Assembly (NCBI GenBank): GCA_028818225.1 | Contig: JAPPOG010000058.1 | Span: 1-38,478, forward strand | Direction of reading: 5' to 3' | DNA length: 38,478 nt | Source of the DNA: Gammaproteobacteria bacterium | GTDB lineage: Bacteria > Pseudomonadota > Gammaproteobacteria > Pseudomonadales > Pseudohongiellaceae | Shown here: one piece after another, positions 1 through 8,548 of the stretch | Position numbering within the stretch: the stretch's first letter is position 1 | Layout: the number at the start of each line of letters is the position of its first letter | Translations under genes and position numbers: made by a program | The notes under the pieces: model-generated | What the model was told of the DNA's origin: nothing | What the model saw: only the letters and a program-made list of their open reading frames with translations | Database searches by the model: none

Positions 1-201
1 ATTAGACTGTCCGGGGATGCGGTCCAGCATATCCTGGGCGGTGATAGGTGACCACTGTTCAAAATAGTTGGCAGGATAAATAACGGTTGTGCCGTCATCC
101 GAAAATTCCTGGGAGAGAATGTTTGGAGACTGCGCCAGGCCTGTAAACAGGAATAAGACTTTAAAGGTTAAAATCAGAAACTGTGAAGGCGAACGATCCA
201 A
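1..201 (-). CDS. TonB-plug outer-membrane protein, N-terminal 67 codons only (cut by window edge)
   Basis: The minus strand is open from 243 to the left edge with no ATG or GTG start. A TTG at 201-199 sits 8 bases after GGGAG, which makes it the best start. The product begins with a hydrophobic export signal ending near G-L-A-Q-S. It then carries D-G-T-T-V-I-Y-P followed by Y-F-E-Q-W-S-P-I-T-A-Q-D-M-L-D-R-I-P-G. The same stretch occurs near the N-terminus of the plus-strand protein at 8549-10780 (S-T-I-V-Y-P, then P-V-T-A-L-D-M-L-N-R-I-P-G), so the two are paralogues. In TonB-dependent receptors the D-x-L-x-x-I-P-G segment starts the plug domain, and the T-x-V-I-Y-P strand could serve as a TonB box. 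The barrel lies outside the window. It is transcribed in the same direction as the amidohydrolase at 377-2074 and may be its downstream partner. Confidence 0.72.
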   Translation of the reverse strand, partial: MDRSPSQFLILTFKVLFLFTGLAQSPNILSQEFSDDGTTVIYPANYFEQWSPITAQDMLDRIPGQSN

Positions 202-376
202 TAAGTAAACTCCCAACGCGTACCCTGGAAAGCGTGAAGGAGTTTACCCGTATTCAGTAGAAAATCTTTACGCCTGTAACAAAATATTACTTTCGTTGGG
301 ATAATAATTTGAACGTAATTCTTTACTGAGATTCAGTCATATTAGATTGGAATATTTTTTGAGATTCATCATTGGG

Positions 377-2074
377 CTAAGCAGCATACATCGTTATACC
401 ACCAACTACCGTTCGGACAATCTCGATATGCTTGATCTGATCAGGGTCTACATCGTGTGGATCGTTTGCCAGGATCACGAAGTCCGCCAGCTTGCCGGCG
501 GTAATACTGCCTTTGATGTTTTCCTCGAATGAAGCGTAAGCTCCATTCATAGTGCAGATCCGCAAGGCTTCATCGATCGAGATGCGCTGGTTTGGCCCCC
601 ATACCCGGCCATCGAAATCTTTTCGGGTTACCATGCTTTGAATCGCCATCATGGGTTCATAGGGACCCGGGGTGTAGTCCGATGCCGGCGCGACCGGAAT
701 GCCATAATCCAGGAATGAGCGATGGGCAAACATCCAGCGCATTCTTTCTTCGCCATATTCCACCCACTTGTTGCCGTGATAATGCACATAGGTATAAAAA
801 GGTGCAGGTACTACTCCCAGATCTCTAATACGTCCAAGCAATGTCGGGTTAACCAGGGAGCAATGCTCTATACGGTGCCGGGTTTCTTCTCTTGGCCACT
901 GTTCCTGGGCGCGCTGAAAAGCATCTAGCACCATGGCAATGGTAACGTCACCATTAGCATGAACCGCTACCTGGAAGTCATTGCGATGGGCTCTTTCAAC
1001 CTCTTCATGTATCTCCTGTTCTGTCATATATAGCAAACCATAATCGTCCGGCCTGCCTTCATAGGGTTCGCTCATGCGCATAGTACGCTCCGAGGCTGAC
1101 CCATCGGCAGTGTATTTCACTGCCCCGATGCGAAAAACTTCATCACCCATGCCGGTGCGCACACCGGCATTTACCAGGTCATCAAACAACTGACCGCGGG
1201 GAAACAAATACATGCGAAAGTGCAAGCCGCCCTCTTCCCTGGCATCCTGGTAGGCAATCATGTCATTGCGTCCGGCACTGGTTTGATGCACGGAAGTTAG
1301 TCCGGCAGCAGTCATTAACTCTGAGATTAGTTTTACCCCATCTCTTCTTTGCTCCCGGGTTGAATCAGAAGGAATCAAACCGCTGAATACAGCGCGTGCG
1401 GGCCCCTGCACGAGCCCAGTGAGAACACCATTGGCATCGCGATAAAATCGACCTCCTGGTGGGTCGGGAGTTTCTGCTGTTACGCCAGCCATTTGTAGGG
1501 CAGTGGTGTTATAAACACTGGTATGACCACCTCTGTGTCCAACGACGACGGGATTATCAGGAGCAACTGCATCAATATCAAAACGATTCAGTGGGCGCCC
1601 TTCCGCTAATTTAGTATCGTCGTACTTAAATGCACGAACCCACTGACCGTCTGGAGTGGCATCAGCTCTTTCGCGCAAGGCTGTTTGTAATTCAGTAACG
1701 GATCTAAGATCTGCATTCACCTGAACCAGTTCATTAACACCAGCGCCGGCAGGATGGGAATGGGCATCGATAAACCCTGGGGTGACCGTCAATCCCTCCG
1801 CATCGATAATTTCGGTTCGTGATCCGGCCATATTGCGAATGTCGCTGGTCGAACCCACAGCAACAAAGCGATCGCCTTTAACTGCAAAGGCTTCTGCATT
1901 GGGTTGCGTGTCATCGATGGTGAAAACTCGCGCGTTAATAACAATGTAATCGGGAGCTGCCTGCGCATTGGGTGCTTGCGTCTGGGCCAAAGCCGATTGT
2001 GTAGGTAGACCTAAACCAGCAACGGCAAGTGCGCTACTGGAACCAATGAACTTGCGTCTAGAAAATTTGGCCAC
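377..2074 (-). CDS. Tat-exported amidohydrolase (YtcJ / Amidohydro_3 family)
   Basis: This 565-residue protein has the length and layout of the Amidohydro_3 / YtcJ group, metal-dependent hydrolases that cleave C-N bonds in amides and related compounds. The start is a GTG preceded by AAGGAG at 7 bases. The N-terminus is a twin-arginine signal (S-R-R-K-F-I-G, R6-R7) ending at an A-L-A-Q site, so the enzyme should be folded in the cytoplasm and exported. The metal motif D-A-H-S-H-P (H105, H107) follows the usual T-P-G-F-I-D strand. Further family signatures are the K-Y-x-A-D-G-S segment, V-A-V-H-A-N-G-D, H-R-I-E-H-C and A-S-D-Y-T-P-G-P. The C-terminal G-S-I-T-A-G-K-L-A-D-F-V-I-L strand closes the small beta-sandwich. 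The substrate is unknown. It is divergent from the MarR-GNAT operon and lies upstream of a TonB-plug gene on the same strand, which suggests use of an imported compound. Confidence 0.85.
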   Translation of the reverse strand: MAKFSRRKFIGSSSALAVAGLGLPTQSALAQTQAPNAQAAPDYIVINARVFTIDDTQPNAEAFAVKGDRFVAVGSTSDIRNMAGSRTEIIDAEGLTVTPGFIDAHSHPAGAGVNELVQVNADLRSVTELQTALRERADATPDGQWVRAFKYDDTKLAEGRPLNRFDIDAVAPDNPVVVGHRGGHTSVYNTTALQMAGVTAETPDPPGGRFYRDANGVLTGLVQGPARAVFSGLIPSDSTREQRRDGVKLISELMTAAGLTSVHQTSAGRNDMIAYQDAREEGGLHFRMYLFPRGQLFDDLVNAGVRTGMGDEVFRIGAVKYTADGSASERTMRMSEPYEGRPDDYGLLYMTEQEIHEEVERAHRNDFQVAVHANGDVTIAMVLDAFQRAQEQWPREETRHRIEHCSLVNPTLLGRIRDLGVVPAPFYTYVHYHGNKWVEYGEERMRWMFAHRSFLDYGIPVAPASDYTPGPYEPMMAIQSMVTRKDFDGRVWGPNQRISIDEALRICTMNGAYASFEENIKGSITAGKLADFVILANDPHDVDPDQIKHIEIVRTVVGGITMYAA

Positions 2075-2190
2075 GGAGAGTCTCCTTCAGTTTTTATGCT
2101 CTTTTCATTTGGGGCCGAAAGGCGAACCGCAACTATAGCGCTACCTGCGGAGCAACTCAAAATAGGGTGCAACTGGCTAATTTCCCGATC

Positions 2191-2219
2191 TTGAAGAGTG
2201 CGGATGATCTGGCTAGACT
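2191..2219 (+). promoter_or_regulatory. Predicted sigma-70 promoter of the MarR-GNAT / beta-alanine operon
   Basis: TTGAAG (2191-2196) and TAGACT (2214-2219) are separated by exactly 17 bases and resemble -35 and -10 elements. Transcription would begin near 2226, right at the palindrome described next. The prediction rests on motif match and spacing only. Confidence 0.5.
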
Positions 2220-2225
2220 GAATAG

Positions 2226-2237
2226 GTAACTAGTTAC
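2226..2237. promoter_or_regulatory. Perfect 12-bp palindrome, candidate MarR operator
   Basis: GTAACTAGTTAC reads identically on both strands. It overlaps a wider inverted repeat, TAACTA (2227-2232) and TAGTTA (2239-2244), with a 6-base spacer. It lies just after the predicted -10 box and in front of a MarR-type gene. MarR proteins are dimers that bind short palindromes over their own promoters, so negative autoregulation is the natural reading. Binding is inferred, not shown. Confidence 0.5.
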
Positions 2238-2257
2238 GTAGTTAATTGAATAACATT

Positions 2258-3205
2258 ATGCTCAAACTCTATCAGGAAGCGGGAACAATGGCGCTCGGCA
2301 GCCGTCTTCGGCAGCTTGGTGAAGCACTGGGAGCACAGGCGGAAAAGGTTTATCAGATGTATGGCGTGAACATGGAACCCAAATGGTTTCCGGTTTTCTT
2401 TTTGTTAAAGGACGGAAACTGTATGGCCATAACCGCTCTCGCCGAAGCAATCGGACATTCTCATGCCTCGGTCAGCAAAATTGTTAAAGAAATGACCAGG
2501 GCAGGAATATGCAGTAGTGAAAAAGTGCCCGGTGACGGTCGCATAAACCAGGTCTGTTTAACGGCGCAGGGCAGAGCAGAATTGGAAAAATTCCAGCGTC
2601 AAAGCGCCGATGTTGAAACTGTAGTTGCCGAACTGTTAGGCCAGTCTCAAAACAATTTATGGGAAGCGATTTCTGAATTCGAATATTTACTGGATGAAAG
2701 AAATTTTTTCACAAGAATTAAAGAGCAGTATCAGGAGCGGGTACAGGCGAAGTTAGAATTGGTTGAGTTTGAGGAAAAGTACACTAAGGCTTTTAGTAAA
2801 TTAAATTACGACTGGATAGAAAAATTTTTCAAGGTAGAAGAGTCTGATCGCGCCATGCTGGACGCGCCGCAGGAATACATTCTCGATAAGGGTGGCTATA
2901 TCGTGATGGCAGTCTACGAAAATAATCCTGTTGGTACCGGTGCCCTGATCAAACAGGTCGATAATAAATTTGAGTTGGCCAAGATGGCAGTTGATGACTC
3001 GGCGAAAGGATTGGGAATAGGTTACTTAATGGGCACTCACCTGCTCGAGGTTGCCAAGAAACTCGGTGGAAAATCTGTATTCCTTGAGAGTAACACCAAG
3101 CTCACTCCTGCCATTAATCTTTACAAAAAACTGGGATTCCGGCGTATCGTCGGTGAACCTTCTCCATATGCGCGCTGTAATATTCAGATGGAAGTCGAGG
3201 TCTAG
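2258..3205 (+). CDS. MarR-type helix-turn-helix fused to GNAT acetyltransferase
   Basis: The 315-residue protein has an N-terminal MarR-like winged helix (about residues 1-150). This includes A-I-T-A-L-A-E-A-I-G-H-S-H-A-S-V-S-K-I-V as the recognition region and a D-G-R-x-N wing. A C-terminal GNAT domain follows (about 165-315), with the acetyl-CoA loop A-K-G-L-G-I-G near residue 248 and the closing L-Y-K-K-L-G-F. MarR-GNAT fusions of this size are a known family, and the GNAT part may sense or modify a ligand. I chose ATG 2258 because L-Y-Q-E-A-G before A-L-G-S-R-L fits the family start as I remember it. TTG 2246 and ATG 2288 are alternatives; the latter has AGGAAG 8 bases upstream. The gene heads a same-strand run with a symporter, an aminotransferase and a dehydrogenase, so it probably controls them. 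Confidence 0.82.
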   Translation: MLKLYQEAGTMALGSRLRQLGEALGAQAEKVYQMYGVNMEPKWFPVFFLLKDGNCMAITALAEAIGHSHASVSKIVKEMTRAGICSSEKVPGDGRINQVCLTAQGRAELEKFQRQSADVETVVAELLGQSQNNLWEAISEFEYLLDERNFFTRIKEQYQERVQAKLELVEFEEKYTKAFSKLNYDWIEKFFKVEESDRAMLDAPQEYILDKGGYIVMAVYENNPVGTGALIKQVDNKFELAKMAVDDSAKGLGIGYLMGTHLLEVAKKLGGKSVFLESNTKLTPAINLYKKLGFRRIVGEPSPYARCNIQMEVEV

Positions 3206-3272
3206 TCCGATTCTTAGCAATCTCAAGCGGTGAGAGGTATTATCGGCAATCACCTTCAGCCAGGGACTAAGA

Positions 3273-4838
3273 ATGTTTGAGAAGTACTCCATGATCGTCA
3301 TTTATTTCGGCATCCTGATATTACTGGGCTATCTCGCCTCGCGTCGAATTCGTAGCATGAATGACTTCGTCATCGGTGGAAAGTCTCTCAGTTTCTGGGT
3401 TGCCGCATTCTCTGCGCAAGCCACTGGGGAGTCCGCCTGGTTACTGCTCGGGCTGACGGGCATGGGAGCGATGGTCGGCTTTTCCGCTTATTGGGTCGTA
3501 GTCGGAGAATTACTTGGTGTCGCTGGCTGTTGGTTTCTGATGGCAAAACGCTTTAAACGCCTCACCGACAAATATGATTCCATGACGGTAATCGACTACA
3601 TGGTTAGTCGCTTCCAATCAAAGACTAATTTTCTTCGAGTTATTTCCGCTTTTGCCTTATCAGTCTTCGTTCTTATTTATATTTCAGCGCAAATTGATGC
3701 CACTGGTTCCGCCTTCGAAACCTTCCTTGAGTGGGAATACCTGACGGGCGCAATTGTGGGCTTTGTAATCGTTGCCATTTACTGTGTTGCTGGAGGGTTT
3801 CTTGCAGCTGCCTGGACGGATATGTTCCAGGGCGCGGTGATGTTGATCTGCTTAATGCTATTACCGGCAGTTGCCTATTTAACAATTTCAAATTCCGGAA
3901 GTATTTATGAGGGATTGGTAGCGATAGATCCGGGTCTCGTGAGCATGTGGGGATCCGGGGGATTTAATTTAATGAATCTTTCCGTCGTTATAGGCATGGC
4001 ATTAATCGGTCTCGGATTTCTGGGCTCCCCACAAGTTTTTGCGCGATTAATTGCGATTCGAAGTGAGTCTCAAATTGATCGGGGCAAATGGGTTGCAGTC
4101 ATATTCACTATCCTGGTGGATTTTTCCGCGGTGAGTATCGGCGTCTTGGGGCGTTATGTGTTTACCACACAAGGAGTGGAACCAGATACCGTATTAGGTA
4201 ACGGTGCTCAAAACGTCTTATCGGAACTGGTGGAATACACATTCCCGCCATGGATTGTCGGTCTTTATGTTGCCGCAGTGTTGTCGGCGATAATGTCTAC
4301 GGTTTCATCTTTACTGGTGATGTCTGCAGGTGCGATTACTCACGATATCTACGAAAAAATCTATAACCCGATCCTGTCCGACAGCGATGCGGCACGTATG
4401 TGTCGTCATATCACCATCGTACTGGCAATCATTGCATTGGGGGTCGCAATCCTGGTATCGGTTTTGTCGCCCAGCAGAACGATTTTCTGGTTTGTTATTT
4501 TTGGCTGGGCAGGAATTGCAGCTACTTTCTGTCCCATGATTATTCTGTCATTGTTCTGGTCAAAATTTACAGAGCGAGCCGCAATTGCTTCCATGGCAAC
4601 CGGATTCTTCATGACGATTATCAGTAAATTCGTGCTGCAGGAAATGGATTCTATTGGGGAATATTTTACGGCACTGGAGACTATGCCGCCGTCGTTTCTG
4701 TCGGCGCTTCTGGTAGGTTATGTGGTAACTATAATGTGGCCCGACGAAGTTTTGGAATCCGCTTATCTTGAAGACTTGGCAAGCATTGATATTGAAACCG
4801 ATAATGCAGAGATAACGGGACAAGTAGTAGACACCTGA
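3273..4838 (+). CDS. Sodium:solute symporter (SSS family, PutP-like)
   Basis: This 521-residue polytopic membrane protein has about 13 hydrophobic segments, the normal size and layout of SSS transporters. Family marks include the N-terminal D-F-V-I-G-G-K-S-L after the first helix and the S-A-Q-A-T-G-E-S-A-W stretch in helix 2, which belongs to the sodium and substrate region. Further marks are A-G-G-F-L-A-A-A-W-T-D-M-F-Q-G and a G-L-G-F-L-G-S-P-Q-V-F-A-R segment. The family imports amino acids, acids and vitamins driven by sodium. The aminotransferase and semialdehyde dehydrogenase immediately downstream suggest the substrate is beta-alanine or another omega-amino acid. The gene starts 67 bases after the regulator, with AGGGA near the ATG, and ends 35 bases before the aminotransferase. 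Family assignment is strong; the substrate is inferred from neighbours. Confidence 0.9.
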   Translation: MFEKYSMIVIYFGILILLGYLASRRIRSMNDFVIGGKSLSFWVAAFSAQATGESAWLLLGLTGMGAMVGFSAYWVVVGELLGVAGCWFLMAKRFKRLTDKYDSMTVIDYMVSRFQSKTNFLRVISAFALSVFVLIYISAQIDATGSAFETFLEWEYLTGAIVGFVIVAIYCVAGGFLAAAWTDMFQGAVMLICLMLLPAVAYLTISNSGSIYEGLVAIDPGLVSMWGSGGFNLMNLSVVIGMALIGLGFLGSPQVFARLIAIRSESQIDRGKWVAVIFTILVDFSAVSIGVLGRYVFTTQGVEPDTVLGNGAQNVLSELVEYTFPPWIVGLYVAAVLSAIMSTVSSLLVMSAGAITHDIYEKIYNPILSDSDAARMCRHITIVLAIIALGVAILVSVLSPSRTIFWFVIFGWAGIAATFCPMIILSLFWSKFTERAAIASMATGFFMTIISKFVLQEMDSIGEYFTALETMPPSFLSALLVGYVVTIMWPDEVLESAYLEDLASIDIETDNAEITGQVVDT

Positions 4839-4873
4839 TTGGAAAAGATATAAGGAAAGGGGAATAGTTCAAA

Positions 4874-6190
4874 GTGACTATCGATAAAGAGAAACTGGAT
4901 GCGCACTGGATGCCATTTACTGGCAACCGGCAGTTTAAACAGGATCCACGAATACTGGTTGCCGCGGACGGCTTGTACTATACCGATGCCGATGGTCGAC
5001 AGATTTTCGATGGTCTTTCGGGTTTGTGGACTTGTGGTGCCGGGCATAATCGTAAAGAGATAAATGACGCGATTACCAAACAGTTGTCGACTCTGGATTA
5101 TTCGCCCGGGTTTCAGTATGGACATCCGCTAAGTTTTGAGCTAGCGAGTAAAGTAGTAGATCTGACACCTCCTGGATTAGATAAAGTGTTTTTCACGGAT
5201 TCCGGATCGGAGTCAGTGGAAACTGCATTGAAAATCGCGCGGGGATATTGGCGCAACCTGGGTCAGCCGAGTAAAACCAAATATATTGGCCGTCATCGTG
5301 GGTACCATGGGGTAAATTTTGGTGGTGTGAGTGTTGGTGGTATTGGATTTAACCGCAAATTATTTGGGCAGGCAGTCGATGCTGATCATATTCCGCACAC
5401 GGTACTACCGGAAAATAATTTCAGCAGGGGTATGCCCGAAGTTGGAGCCCATCTGGCAGATGAGTTGGAGCAACTGGTATTGCTCCATGATGCATCCAAT
5501 ATAGCGGCAGTAATAGTTGAACCATTGTCTGGCACAGCGGGTGTGCTTCCTCCGCCAAAAGGCTATTTAAATCGGTTGCGGGAAATCTGCGATAAACACA
5601 ATATTTTGCTTATCTTTGATGAGGTAATAACTGGCCTCGGTCGTATGGGTTCATTAACCGGAGCCGAAGAATTTGGTGTGACTCCCGATCTCATGACCCT
5701 GGCAAAACAGATTACCAATGGCATACAGCCTTTGGGGGCGGTTGTACTTGGCTCGAACATTTATGATGCCTTCATGGAAAATGGGGGTCCGGATTACATG
5801 GTCGAGTTTCCCCATGGCTATACCTATTCCGCCCATCCTATCGCCTGTGCTGCCGGCATTGCGGCATTGGACTTATTGGTAAAAGAAGATCTCGTGCAAC
5901 AGGTGAAAGAAATGTCGGCAACATTTGAAGAAGCCGTGCACAGTTTGAAATCAGCACCCTTCGTGACTGATATTCGTAACTATGGCTTTGCTGCGGGATT
6001 ATCCCTTGAACATTATCCTGGTGAGCCGCTGCGACGCCCATTTGAAATCGGATTAAAGTGTTTCGAGAAAGGGTTTTATATTCGCTGGGGCGCCGATACC
6101 TTGCAAATGGCTCCACCTTTCAGCGCCAGTAAAGAACAGATTGATGCATTCGTTAACGCGGTAGGAGAATCCCTCAATGAGCTCGCTTGA
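4874..6190 (+). CDS. bauA: Omega-amino acid (beta-alanine):pyruvate aminotransferase
   Basis: This class III PLP aminotransferase has 438 residues, the usual length of the family. It moves the amino group of beta-alanine, or a similar omega-amino acid, to pyruvate, giving malonate semialdehyde and alanine. The N-terminal L-D-A-H-W-M-P-F-T, the [12 protein letters not shown] and [10 protein letters not shown] blocks and [11 protein letters not shown] match the bauA-type omega-transaminases as I know them. F-D-E-V-I-T-G provides the aspartate that binds the PLP ring nitrogen, and K278 in L-A-K-Q-I-T-N-G is the Schiff-base lysine. The start is GTG, and a purine-rich AAGGAAAGGGG lies some 12 bases upstream. 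The last 14 bases overlap the next gene, indicating coupled translation. True substrate range could include other omega-amines. Confidence 0.88.
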   Translation: MTIDKEKLDAHWMPFTGNRQFKQDPRILVAADGLYYTDADGRQIFDGLSGLWTCGAGHNRKEINDAITKQLSTLDYSPGFQYGHPLSFELASKVVDLTPPGLDKVFFTDSGSESVETALKIARGYWRNLGQPSKTKYIGRHRGYHGVNFGGVSVGGIGFNRKLFGQAVDADHIPHTVLPENNFSRGMPEVGAHLADELEQLVLLHDASNIAAVIVEPLSGTAGVLPPPKGYLNRLREICDKHNILLIFDEVITGLGRMGSLTGAEEFGVTPDLMTLAKQITNGIQPLGAVVLGSNIYDAFMENGGPDYMVEFPHGYTYSAHPIACAAGIAALDLLVKEDLVQQVKEMSATFEEAVHSLKSAPFVTDIRNYGFAAGLSLEHYPGEPLRRPFEIGLKCFEKGFYIRWGADTLQMAPPFSASKEQIDAFVNAVGESLNELA

Positions 6191-7709
6191 ATCCGCCGGT
6201 ATTGAAGCTGCAGACCTGCCTGTGCTCGGCCATTATATCGATGGTAAAGAAGTTCCGGGTGAAGGGCGGAGCTGCGATGTATTTGATCCTGCTACGGGTC
6301 AGGTCAGTAAGAAAGTTGCCTTGGCTGACGCCGATTCCTTCGAACGGACAGTTTATTCCGCGCAGTCGGCTTTTCCTGCCTGGCGTCATACCCCACCGCA
6401 GAAACGTGCCCAGATCATGTTTCGCTTCAAGCAGTTATTAGAAGAGCATGCTGATGAAATCTGTCAGCTTATCACTTCAGAACATGGCAAAGTTTTGGAC
6501 GATGCCCGCGGCGAACTTGGCCGTGGTATTGAAGTGGTGGAGTACGCCTGTGGAATTTCGGAGTTATTAAAAGGGGAGTTTTCGAAAAACGCTGGCCCCG
6601 ACATCGACAGCTGGTCTGAATTTCAGCCATTAGGCATAGTGGCCGGGATAACACCGTTTAATTTTCCAGCCATGGTGCCAATGTGGATGTTTCCATTGGC
6701 GATTGCCTGTGGCAACACTTTTATATTGAAGCCATCGGAACGAGATCCTTCACCTGCCATTCTGATGGCTAAATTGTTATCAGAAGCTGGATTACCGGAT
6801 GGAGTGTTTAATGTTTTGAATGGCGACAAGGAAACCGTAGACCTGATTCTCAATGATGAGCGAATTCAGGCCGTAAGTTTTGTCGGTTCGACTCCCATAG
6901 CAGAATCTATTTATCAGAAAGGTACCGATGCTGGTAAACGGGTACAGGCATTAGGTGGGGCGAAAAATCACGCGGTCATCATGCCCGATGCCGATGTGGA
7001 TAATGCCGTTAGTGCATTAATGGGTGCAGCTTATGGTTCCTGTGGTGAGCGCTGCATGGCAATTTCAGTAGCTGTCTGCGTAGGCGAGGAAGTTGCGGAC
7101 AAAGTTGTTACGCGTTTGGAAAACAGAATAAAAGAACTAAAAGTAGGCCCTGGAACTGATACCTCGAATGATATGGGGCCACTGATTACCAAAGAAGCGC
7201 TGCAACGAATTCACTCTTACATAGAACAGGGGTTGGAGCAGGGTGCAGAACTGGTAGTTGATGGTCGTAACCTCCTGGTTTCCGGTTATGAAAACGGTTT
7301 CTTCGTCGGTGGTTGCTTGTTCGATGAAGTGACCGCGGGCATGAGTATTTATACCGATGAAATATTTGGCCCGGTGCTTTGCATAGTAAGAGTTAAAGAC
7401 CTGGACGAAGCCATGATGCTGATTAACAGGCATGAGTACGGCAATGGGACCTGCGTTTTTACCCGTGATGGCGAAACTGCGCGCTATTTTACCGATAATA
7501 TCCAGGTGGGCATGGTAGGTGTGAATGTGGCCTTGCCAGTACCGGTAGCCAGCCAGAGTTTTGGCGGCTGGAAGCGCTCACTGTTTGGCGATCTTTATGT
7601 TTATGGCCCAGACGCTGTTCGCTTTTACACTCGCCGTAAGACCATGACCCAACGCTGGCCGGCTTCGAATAAAACAGAGAAGGCGAAATTTTCATTTCCG
7701 GCTTCCTAG
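6177..7709 (+). CDS. mmsA: CoA-acylating (methyl)malonate-semialdehyde dehydrogenase
   Basis: This 510-residue aldehyde dehydrogenase is of the MmsA / BauC type, which oxidises malonate or methylmalonate semialdehyde with NAD and coenzyme A, releasing CO2 and giving acetyl- or propionyl-CoA. Visible marks are the [15 protein letters not shown] cofactor segment, [15 protein letters not shown], and [11 protein letters not shown] with catalytic C293. The strand E-I-F-G-P-V-L ends the catalytic domain. The usual general-base glutamate of hydrolytic aldehyde dehydrogenases is absent at the Q-A-L-G-G-A-K-N-H segment, as expected for CoA-dependent members. The ATG lies inside the end of the aminotransferase gene (14-base overlap). 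The pair completes beta-alanine to acetyl-CoA. Confidence 0.88.
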   Translation: MSSLESAGIEAADLPVLGHYIDGKEVPGEGRSCDVFDPATGQVSKKVALADADSFERTVYSAQSAFPAWRHTPPQKRAQIMFRFKQLLEEHADEICQLITSEHGKVLDDARGELGRGIEVVEYACGISELLKGEFSKNAGPDIDSWSEFQPLGIVAGITPFNFPAMVPMWMFPLAIACGNTFILKPSERDPSPAILMAKLLSEAGLPDGVFNVLNGDKETVDLILNDERIQAVSFVGSTPIAESIYQKGTDAGKRVQALGGAKNHAVIMPDADVDNAVSALMGAAYGSCGERCMAISVAVCVGEEVADKVVTRLENRIKELKVGPGTDTSNDMGPLITKEALQRIHSYIEQGLEQGAELVVDGRNLLVSGYENGFFVGGCLFDEVTAGMSIYTDEIFGPVLCIVRVKDLDEAMMLINRHEYGNGTCVFTRDGETARYFTDNIQVGMVGVNVALPVPVASQSFGGWKRSLFGDLYVYGPDAVRFYTRRKTMTQRWPASNKTEKAKFSFPAS

Positions 7710-7898
7710 AGCTGTTACTTTGCAATTATTCTTTATGCGAATGGGTTCAATAAATAGCCTTTTTTAGATTTAAAAATTTTAAAAAGCCTGTACTATGCTC
7801 TCCCGCAGTCGAGTCGATATATCAATAAGCATGATTTCCGCGCTCCGGATTTCAGGTTTATAGCTACACTTAAGTAAGACTTTAGATGCTCTGAACAG

Positions 7899-8342
7899 AT
7901 GATTTCTCAATACCCCAAAATCCGCAGCCTGCTTATCCTCAGCCTAATGTTTGGTTTGAATGCCTGTAGCTTCAGTACATTTGGCCCGGTAAGTAATGTT
8001 TATTGCGATAACTTTCTTGTGTATGACATGTGTGCCCAGGATTTAAATGGTGATGGAGTGGTTGAGTATGTCTACTTTGCCGATTCGCTGGAAGTATTCA
8101 TGTATCGGGAAGGTGGCATCGAAAACGTACCAGCACCCCATGGAATACATCGCTGTGCTCAGCAAATGGACGAAGATCTGGTAGCGACAACCAGTCGTGT
8201 ATTTACTGTCACGGATGACACTTCCTACCTGGAAAAACAGGATATCCGGGGTGCAATGATGCTCAAATACATCACTTATATGCCCCGTGTAACGGCCTGC
8301 AATCTGCGCGCTGAACAAGCTGCGGAAGGTGCCGATTCCTAG
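7899..8342 (+). CDS. Small lipoprotein of unknown function with an EF-hand-like loop
   Basis: The 147-residue product has a lipoprotein signal: basic start, hydrophobic core, then L-N-A-C with the lipidated cysteine near residue 23. The mature part contains D-L-N-G-D-G-V-V-E-Y, which fits the D-x-N-x-D-G calcium-binding loop seen in EF-hands and dockerins, and four further cysteines that could form disulfides. I do not recognise the family. No good ribosome site precedes the ATG. A 189-base gap separates it from the dehydrogenase upstream, so it is probably its own unit. It precedes the TonB-plug gene on the same strand, and an outer-membrane location would be consistent with that. Confidence 0.7.
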   Translation: MISQYPKIRSLLILSLMFGLNACSFSTFGPVSNVYCDNFLVYDMCAQDLNGDGVVEYVYFADSLEVFMYREGGIENVPAPHGIHRCAQQMDEDLVATTSRVFTVTDDTSYLEKQDIRGAMMLKYITYMPRVTACNLRAEQAAEGADS

Positions 8343-8358
8343 TCTCGATTTGGTAACG

Positions 8359-8430
8359 AATTGTTACTGCCATCCTCTTTTTAAGTCGCTGATTTTTATA
8401 AATAAAATCTTCAGTCTAAATTGTTACTGC
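8359..8430. repeat. 12-bp direct repeat upstream of the TonB-plug gene
   Basis: AATTGTTACTGC occurs at 8359-8370 and again at 8419-8430, 60 bases apart (close to six helical turns). The first copy is also part of a GTAAC-GAATT-GTTAC inverted repeat at 8352-8366. The second copy runs into the hairpin at 8428-8448. Regulator binding sites are possible; function is not known. Confidence 0.5.
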
Positions 8431-8448
8431 AAGTGTTAGACACTTGCA
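8428..8448. promoter_or_regulatory. Perfect 9-bp inverted repeat, candidate operator
   Basis: TGCAAGTGT and ACACTTGCA flank a 3-base TAG. No T-run follows on either strand, so it is a poor terminator. It lies about 32 bases upstream of a TATAAT hexamer and 100 bases before the start of the TonB-plug gene, a sensible place for a regulator site. Confidence 0.45.
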
Positions 8449-8479
8449 AAATGTCACAGTTGGCGGGGTGTTGCGCCTT

Positions 8480-8485
8480 TATAAT
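8480..8485 (+). promoter_or_regulatory. Candidate -10 element (TATAAT) of the TonB-plug gene
   Basis: A consensus TATAAT lies 63 bases before the TTG start. There is no good -35 hexamer at 16-18 bases (CAGTTG at 17), which fits a promoter that needs an activator, perhaps at the inverted repeat just upstream. Confidence 0.4.
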
Positions 8486-8548
8486 TCGCCGACATAAATT
8501 GGGTAGATTGAACAAGTTATTTAAGTAGAAGTTATTAAGAGGCCGCAA

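Noticed and set aside
8428..8448. Terminator of the small lipoprotein gene
   Set aside because: The stem is perfect but no T-run follows on either strand and it is 86 bases after the stop; an operator is a better reading.
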